9,236 bases of DNA. Origin: Lachnospiraceae bacterium (GTDB taxonomy: Bacteria; Bacillota; Clostridia; Lachnospirales; Lachnospiraceae). Positions 5,647 through 9,236 of the stretch are shown here, one piece after another. Under the pieces are notes generated by a model, which searched no databases, had not been told where the DNA came from, and saw nothing but the letters and a program-made list of their open reading frames with translations. Each line of letters begins with the position of its first letter. Within the stretch, counting starts at the first letter, position 1. The position numbers were made by a program, and so were the translations under genes. The stretch covers positions 1 to 9,236 of the forward strand of contig CAAEHZ010000108.1 of NCBI GenBank assembly GCA_900755865.1. Reading direction: 5' to 3'.

Positions 5647-6255
5647 TTACTCCGGCAGCCCCATCTGATATTTGTCCAGAATCCGGTTGAAAATGTAGGA
5701 GTTTAAGTAGGCGGAAAAGCCGGGGGCAATCAGTAAAAGGGGCCAGAAAACAAAAATTCCAACGGAAAATACTCCAGCGGTGACAAGGAGCGTGGAAAGA
5801 ACCGGTAAAAAGGAACGCAGACTGATTGCAAAATTCATTTTCAGGATAGCCTTTGTGGTATTCTGGCATCTTGCCAGAAAAGGGAAAATAAAGGCGAGGT
5901 TCAAAAGGTAAATCAGCGCCACAATCAGAAAGGCGGGCAGGAGAAATACACCGGAGGCATTGTGGATGCCCCAGTAAATATCTGCGCCCAGAATCAGTCC
6001 GACTGCGGCAAAAAGCAGCCAGATAAGGGTTCCCTGTTTAAAGTTCAGGGCAAAGGATTTCCGGAAGGAAGCGAAGGTATAACCCTCCTGATTCCGCACA
6101 AGCTTTAAGGTCACATAATAGACCGCTGTGGTGGCCGCCCCTGCGGTAAACAGGGGCAGACAGCTTAAATACCACAAAAGGGAGAGCAGGAACATATCAG
6201 CAATATTTCCCACAAAACGCCATACAGGATTGTCCAGATTAAAAAAACGGTTCAT
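5647..6255 (-). CDS. yesL: YesL-family (DUF624) membrane protein
   Basis: A 202-residue integral membrane protein of the DUF624/YesL family. It has the typical opening NRFFNLDNPVWRFVGNIAD (2-20), then hydrophobic segments at about 20-45, 75-92, 100-128 and 145-180, and the conserved TTAVYYVTLKLVRNQEGYT (42-60). The biochemical role of YesL is not known; in B. subtilis yesL lies in the yes region devoted to rhamnogalacturonan uptake and breakdown, and clostridial homologues commonly sit beside ABC sugar transporters. The start codon overlaps the stop of the GH28-like gene (ATGA at 6255-6252), with GGAG 8 nt upstream inside that gene, so translation is probably coupled. It is the last gene of the araC-GH28-yesL group. 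Confidence 0.88.
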   Translation of the reverse strand: MNRFFNLDNPVWRFVGNIADMFLLSLLWYLSCLPLFTAGAATTAVYYVTLKLVRNQEGYTFASFRKSFALNFKQGTLIWLLFAAVGLILGADIYWGIHNASGVFLLPAFLIVALIYLLNLAFIFPFLARCQNTTKAILKMNFAISLRSFLPVLSTLLVTAGVFSVGIFVFWPLLLIAPGFSAYLNSYIFNRILDKYQMGLPE

Positions 6256-7586
6256 AGCATATCTCCATTTACAGAAACGGACTGGCTGTTTTTAATATAA
6301 CAGGGCTCTCCGGTACAGGAAAGCAGATTTTCCTCCGTAGTGCTGTCAAAACGGGTAAAGACAATATCTCTGGCATTGCAGACATTAATGCTGTGGATTT
6401 TGTCTTTCTCCTGAATATTACCGGGGCAGGGGCGCAAATCCCGGATGCCCTTGGGCCAGTCGGTCTTTTTCGTCAGCTTCAGGGTGACATTTTCAAAGAG
6501 GACATGCTCAATATTGCAGGTTTTATCCCCGTAAATCAGAATCCCGTTCTCACTGGTACAGTGGATGTCCCGGAAGGTAATATTTTTAATATAACCAACA
6601 GAGGAGTCCTCTTTCCTGCGAAGCCCGGTAATTGCCACAGGTTCGGATTTTCCCCACCAGTGGTCGGGGGAAAACTGCCTTGTATCAATGGTAAGCCCGG
6701 AAAAGGTAACATTTTCAATGCAGCCCTTATCCCGAAGCTGCAGGGAAATTCCCCGGTTGCTGCGGGTAATGTTACAGTTTTGTACCAGAATATTGCGGAA
6801 AGGGGCTTCACTCTCCGTGCCGAATTTGATGGCAGCACTGGTGGAAATCAGAGTGCAGCCGGAAACGGTGATATTTTCACAGGCACCGTACTGCATGGCG
6901 TTTTCCGTATTTTTGAAAACAATACAGTCGTCAGCACATTCTATGTAGCAGCCGATAATCCGCATATTTTTACAGTGGTCAGGGTCGATTCCGTCACAGT
7001 TTGCAAGACGGAGGTTGTTGATAATCCGGATACCTTCGATTAAGACGTCCTCGCAGCCTACCAGATGGGTTGTCCAGAAGGCGCTGCCTGTCAGGGTTAT
7101 ATTCTGCAATGTCAGGTGGGTAATATGCTCTAAAAACAGCAGGGGCATCCGGGGGTAGAAGCTGCCGTCAATATGCCAGGGGGTTATCTTACCGTAAAAA
7201 ATGCTTTCGTTGCCATCAATCTTTCCGGCGCCGGTGATGGATACCCATTCGCAATCCTTTGCATACAGGAAGAAAAGGGTGGGAGCACCGGTATATTCGC
7301 AGTTTTCATAGGTGGGAGTAGTCACCTCGCTGGTCTTTAATTCCTGATTGGCATAGGGACTGAAATCCTCCAGATTGTCGCTTGCCTTTAAAACGGCGCC
7401 TGCCTCCAGATGCAGCTCCACAAAGGAGCGCAGGGTAAGCATGCCGCAGCGGTAGGTGTGACCGCCGTCCAGAACAACTCTGCCGCCGCCTGCCTGGCTA
7501 CAGGTGTCAATCGCCTTTTGAAGTGCTCTGGTGTCGTTGGTTGTTCCATCTCCCAGGGCACCGAAATCTATTACATGATAGTTCAT
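6252..7586 (-). CDS. GH28-like right-handed beta-helix glycosidase (pectin-type substrate likely)
   Basis: The 444-residue protein begins with the pectinase-type N-terminal strand region (VIDFGALGDGTTNDTRALQ, 5-23; GGGRVVLDGG, 33-42) and continues as a parallel beta-helix with repeated N-I-T-x-x-x-C turns. Active-site-like motifs of glycoside hydrolase family 28 are NCDGIDPDHC (196-205, D199) and CADDCIVFKN (217-226, D219-D220), the acid pair. The family's usual G-H-G and R-I-K motifs are replaced by STSAAIKFGTES (248-259) and SNRGISLQLRDKG (276-288). It therefore belongs to a divergent subgroup; polygalacturonase activity should not be assumed. There is no signal peptide, so it probably acts in the cytoplasm on imported oligosaccharides. 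The start at 7586 follows GGAGGA at ideal spacing; the frame stays open to 7634. It lies 55 bp after araC and overlaps yesL by 4 bp. Confidence 0.88.
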   Translation of the reverse strand: MNYHVIDFGALGDGTTNDTRALQKAIDTCSQAGGGRVVLDGGHTYRCGMLTLRSFVELHLEAGAVLKASDNLEDFSPYANQELKTSEVTTPTYENCEYTGAPTLFFLYAKDCEWVSITGAGKIDGNESIFYGKITPWHIDGSFYPRMPLLFLEHITHLTLQNITLTGSAFWTTHLVGCEDVLIEGIRIINNLRLANCDGIDPDHCKNMRIIGCYIECADDCIVFKNTENAMQYGACENITVSGCTLISTSAAIKFGTESEAPFRNILVQNCNITRSNRGISLQLRDKGCIENVTFSGLTIDTRQFSPDHWWGKSEPVAITGLRRKEDSSVGYIKNITFRDIHCTSENGILIYGDKTCNIEHVLFENVTLKLTKKTDWPKGIRDLRPCPGNIQEKDKIHSINVCNARDIVFTRFDSTTEENLLSCTGEPCYIKNSQSVSVNGDML

Positions 7587-7600
7587 AATCTCCTCCATTC

Positions 7601-7622
7601 CGCAGACTTTTTCCTGTCTGCG
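7601..7622 (-). other. Hairpin just upstream of the GH28-like gene's ribosome binding site
   Basis: CGCAGAC (7601-7607) and GTCTGCG (7616-7622) form a perfect 7-bp stem with an 8-nt loop, which on the minus transcript reads AGGAAAAA. It ends 4 nt before the GGAGGA ribosome binding site of the GH28-like gene and starts 19 nt after the araC stop. There is no U-tract, so it is not a classical terminator. It may be an mRNA-processing or stability element that lets the enzyme gene be expressed at a different level from its regulator. Confidence 0.5.
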
Positions 7623-7641
7623 ATGTATCATCATAGTAAAG

Positions 7642-8514
7642 CTACAGGTGGTCTACTGTACTTTGGGCTTCTATTTCAAAGGAATGGTTCTTTGCCTGTT
7701 TCCGGAAGGTACGGGGGGAAACCCCGTTGATGCGCCGGAAGCAGTCCTTGAAATAGTTACTGCTGTTAAAACCGCAGTTTAAGGCTATTTTTGTGACGGA
7801 ATCATCCGTGGTAAGAAGCATCTGGCTTGCCTGACGAATCCGTATGTAGTTCACATATTCCTTAAAGGTGGTTCCTGTGACCTTTTTAAACTTTCGGGAA
7901 AGATAGGTTGGAGTCAGGTTCGTTTTCCCGGCAATGTCCTCCAGAGAAATCGGCAGGGAATAGTTCTGGGCAATATAACGGAGGGCATCCTCAATATCAT
8001 GGCTGATGCTGTTATCCTCCTTAATCTGCTCGTAGACAAAAATACCGTTCCGCTGGAGCGTCAGGAGCAGTGTCATCATTTGCAGCTGCAGAAATTCATA
8101 GGAATACTGGTCGGGGATATTGTTCTCCTCCAGCATGGAATCCAGCAGGGCTTCCATCTGCTGCTGACCTTTTTTGACGAGAATTACCTTGCCGGAACGG
8201 GAAAGCTTTTCCCGGATATCCTTGTGGGCATCCCAGTAAAAATTGGAAAATACCTCCGGCATACAATATACGGTGGTTCTTTCGCAGGGAACAAGACCTT
8301 CATAGCTTGTGGAGTGGGAGTCTCCGGGGGCAACCAGAAAAATATCTCCTGCTGTCAGATGATAGAGGTGATTATTGACAGAGTAGATACAGCTTCCGGT
8401 TTTCAGGTAAAATATCTCCATATAGTTATGAAAATGCTCGTAATGCATGGAGAAGCCTGGTACACGAACCTGTCGTTCAATGTAAATTCCATCATTATTT
8501 TCCTCTGTATACAT
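7642..8514 (-). CDS. AraC-family transcriptional regulator of the carbohydrate locus
   Basis: The 290-residue protein has a cupin-type N-terminal sensor (about 20-90; HYEHFHNYMEIFYL at 24-37 and TAGDIFLVAPGDSHS at 54-68) and a C-terminal AraC/XylS DNA-binding domain. The two helix-turn-helix units are at about 189-210 (SLEDIAGKTNLTPTYLSRKF) and 238-260 (VTKIALNCGFNSSNYFKDCF), with the signature ending GVSPRTFRK (264-272). The middle region is likely a dimerisation linker. Such proteins usually activate sugar genes when the cupin binds a ligand. The start at 8514 follows AAAGGAAA. It is first in the operon with the GH28-like and yesL genes and diverges from the sugar-binding lipoprotein gene, so both transcripts are the probable targets. 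The true inducer is unknown; a uronate or rhamnose-containing oligosaccharide would fit the context. Confidence 0.93.
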   Translation of the reverse strand: MYTEENNDGIYIERQVRVPGFSMHYEHFHNYMEIFYLKTGSCIYSVNNHLYHLTAGDIFLVAPGDSHSTSYEGLVPCERTTVYCMPEVFSNFYWDAHKDIREKLSRSGKVILVKKGQQQMEALLDSMLEENNIPDQYSYEFLQLQMMTLLLTLQRNGIFVYEQIKEDNSISHDIEDALRYIAQNYSLPISLEDIAGKTNLTPTYLSRKFKKVTGTTFKEYVNYIRIRQASQMLLTTDDSVTKIALNCGFNSSNYFKDCFRRINGVSPRTFRKQAKNHSFEIEAQSTVDHL

Positions 8515-8541
8515 GCGGTTTCCTTTCTAACTTAAGAAATA

Positions 8542-8563
8542 GTGCAAAATTTTGTATGTGCAA
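8542..8563. repeat. Direct GTGCAA repeats with a central palindrome, candidate AraC-protein site
   Basis: GTGCAA occurs at 8542-8547 and 8558-8563 in the same orientation, 16 bp apart, around the palindrome CAAAATTTTG (8545-8554). A related GCGCAA is at 8621-8626 within the palindrome TTGCGCAA (8619-8626), which lies in the spacer of the araC promoter. AraC-family proteins often bind direct repeats, so these may be autoregulatory sites; spacing is not a clean multiple of a helical turn, and no footprint is known. Confidence 0.35.
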
Positions 8564-8605
8564 TACTTATAAACAAAAGGCGCTGACAGGATAATTGATT
8601 GTTGA

Positions 8606-8634
8606 ATTATAACACTGGTTGCGCAAAGTAACAA
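8606..8634 (-). promoter_or_regulatory. Sigma-A promoter for the araC-GH28-yesL operon
   Basis: Read on minus: TTGTTA (8634-8629), 17-bp spacer, TATAAT (8611-8606), a perfect -10 with a 4/6 -35. The start would be near 8599, giving a leader of about 85 nt to the ATG at 8514. The palindrome TTGCGCAA lies inside the spacer, where a bound protein would block polymerase, and the GTGCAA repeats lie in the early transcribed region. Confidence 0.75.
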
Positions 8635-8662
8635 GTAGGATACAGGGCATTTTTTTGAAAAA

Positions 8663-8675
8663 AGATAAATTATCT
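8663..8675. repeat. 13-bp palindrome upstream of the lipoprotein promoter
   Basis: AGATAA-A-TTATCT is a perfect inverted repeat with one central base, centred about 50 bp upstream of the predicted plus-strand start and 9 bp from its -35. It is preceded by T-run/G/A-run sequence (8650-8663) that may bend DNA or act as an UP-like element. The position suits an activator site; no regulator can be named. Confidence 0.4.
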
Positions 8676-8684
8676 GTAATAAAT

Positions 8685-8713
8685 TTGAGAAACGCATATT
8701 ATTTTTGTATTAT
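8685..8713 (+). promoter_or_regulatory. Sigma-A promoter for the sugar-binding lipoprotein operon
   Basis: TTGAGA (8685-8690), 17-bp spacer (8691-8707), TATTAT (8708-8713). Both hexamers are close to consensus and the spacing is ideal. Transcription would start near 8720, leaving a leader of about 155 nt before the ATG at 8877. It faces away from the araC promoter, with about 50 bp between the two -35 boxes. Confidence 0.7.
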
Positions 8714-8719
8714 TTGGAA

Positions 8720-8876
8720 AAAGAGGAGGTTAGAATAAGACCATAAGCTACAGGATGTTTGAGAGAAAAGTATTGAGGGGTATCCGTAGTGAATGGCGCG
8801 CCGCAGAACAGACACCTCAATTCAAAATGAAAATCAAACCAGAACAAAATAAAGGAAACAGGCAAAGGAGAGGGTT
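8720..8876 (+). promoter_or_regulatory. Long structured leader of the lipoprotein mRNA
   Basis: Predicted untranslated region between the promoter and the lipoprotein start. ATTGAGG (8772-8778) pairs with CCTCAAT (8815-8821), and GT (8780-8781) with AC (8812-8813) after one mismatch, forming a long-range stem that encloses the 8-bp palindrome GGCGCGCC (8795-8802). A Shine-Dalgarno-like GAGGAGGT (near 8722-8730) has no start codon at a useful distance. There is no T-run after the stem. I do not recognise a known riboswitch class. Confidence 0.4.
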
Positions 8877-8880
8877 ATGA
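8755..8880 (+). other. Possible 41-codon leader ORF overlapping the lipoprotein start
   Basis: ATG at 8755 opens a frame of 41 codons whose TGA (8878-8880) overlaps the lipoprotein ATG (8877-8879), the geometry of translational coupling. The product would be basic (many Arg and Lys) and starts MFERKVLRGIRSEWRAAEQT. Against it: only a weak AGG immediately before the ATG, no recognised family, and an ORF this short is expected by chance fairly often. It overlaps the leader hairpin. Confidence 0.2.
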
Positions 8881-9236
8881 TGAAGAAAAAGTTATTGGCA
8901 ATGGCTTTGTCAGCAACAATGGTACTTGGCATGGCAGGATGCGGAGCCGGTAATGACGGCAGCGCAAGCACTAATGCAGATGCATCCACAGGTTCTCAGA
9001 CACAGACTTCCTCAAGTGCAGAAACAAAGCAGGAGGATACAACAGAAGAACCGATTACCCTGCGTATGGCATGGTGGGGGTCCCAGACCAGACATGATAT
9101 TACCACACAGGTAATCAATATGTATATGGAAGAGCATCCCAACGTAACAATTGAATATGAGTTCTATTCCTTTGATGATTATTTTACAAAGTTGAAAACA
9201 CTGGTAGCTTCCGATCAGGTATGGGATATTTTCCAG
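8877..9236 (+). CDS. Extracellular solute-binding lipoprotein of a sugar ABC importer (5' part)
   Basis: The first 120 codons of a family 1-type substrate-binding protein, cut by the window edge with no stop reached. Residues 1-22 form a lipoprotein signal: basic MMKKK, a hydrophobic stretch, and the lipobox MAGC with lipidated Cys22. A Ser/Thr/Gln/Glu-rich flexible linker follows (about 23-58), then the mature fold begins with ITLRMAWWGSQTRHD (60-74), a typical first strand of sugar-binding proteins, and continues through YMEEHPNVTIEYEFYSFDDY. Start at 8877 is set by AAGGAG six bases upstream; the second ATG (8880) is equally in frame. It should be anchored on the outer membrane face and deliver oligosaccharides to permeases encoded downstream, outside the window. 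It diverges from araC, its likely regulator. Confidence 0.9.
   Translation, partial: MMKKKLLAMALSATMVLGMAGCGAGNDGSASTNADASTGSQTQTSSSAETKQEDTTEEPITLRMAWWGSQTRHDITTQVINMYMEEHPNVTIEYEFYSFDDYFTKLKTLVASDQVWDIFQ

Noticed and set aside
6393..7043. 216-codon plus-strand frame opposite the GH28-like gene
   Set aside because: A shadow of a repetitive beta-helix gene: the repeats produce long antisense open frames, there is no start signal, and the product has no recognisable domain.
8684..8702. Possible catabolite-repression (cre) site overlapping the lipoprotein promoter (TGAGAAACGCAT)
   Set aside because: The CG centre is offset by one base from the TGNAARCG pattern and the second half does not match, leaving too many mismatches.
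8795..8802. GGCGCGCC, a rare 8-bp restriction-type palindrome that could suggest a cloning scar
   Set aside because: There is no adjoining vector or linker sequence and the surrounding leader looks natural; it is reported only as part of the leader structure.
1..9236. CRISPR arrays, insertion sequences, integrases, phage or toxin-antitoxin genes
   Set aside because: No regularly spaced repeats, transposase-like proteins, attachment-site duplications next to the tRNAs, or known defence domains were seen on either strand.

Overview
The window looks like chromosomal DNA from a spore-forming, anaerobic Firmicute, most likely a gut-type Lachnospiraceae (class Clostridia). The reasons are a GerA-family germination protein and a YtaF-type spore membrane protein, tRNA genes with no encoded CCA, strong AGGAGG-type ribosome binding sites, moderate GC genes with AT-rich spacers, and a TSCPD / YesL / AraC / GH28-like gene set typical of plant-polysaccharide users. 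The family assignment is inference; the spore and clostridial signals are read from the proteins.

Layout: 1-286 holds the end of a tRNA array on + (a cut-off tRNA, tRNA-Gly(TCC), tRNA-Gly(GCC)). It ends at a long stem-loop (397-440) that can terminate transcription from both sides. 457-2578 is a minus-strand sporulation pair: ytaF-like, then a GerA/SpoVAF-family gene, with a terminator-like hairpin facing the 'wrong' way between them. From a divergent region (2579-2732) a plus-strand pair follows: a polysaccharide-deacetylase-like enzyme and a YwlG (DUF436/UPF0340) protein. These converge, with 14 bp between stop codons, on murG, the lipid II GlcNAc transferase (minus), which lies downstream of a small TSCPD-domain gene.

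5647-9236 is a carbohydrate-utilisation locus. On minus, an AraC-type regulator, a GH28-like beta-helix enzyme and a YesL-family membrane protein form an apparent operon (the last two overlap by ATGA). On plus, diverging from araC, is the start of a lipoprotein sugar-binding protein of an ABC importer, cut by the window edge. The 362-bp divergent region carries a good sigma-A-like promoter in each direction, repeated GTGCAA elements, a 13-bp palindrome, and a leader of about 155 nt with a long-range hairpin and a 41-codon ORF whose stop overlaps the lipoprotein start. The likely logic is import of pectin- or rhamnogalacturonan-type oligosaccharides by the ABC system, intracellular cleavage by the GH28-like enzyme, and control by the AraC protein.

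No insertion sequence, CRISPR array, phage gene or known defence system was recognised. The most unusual items are the non-canonical GH28 active site, the structured lipoprotein leader with its overlapping small ORF, and the intergenic hairpins between genes of the same operon.
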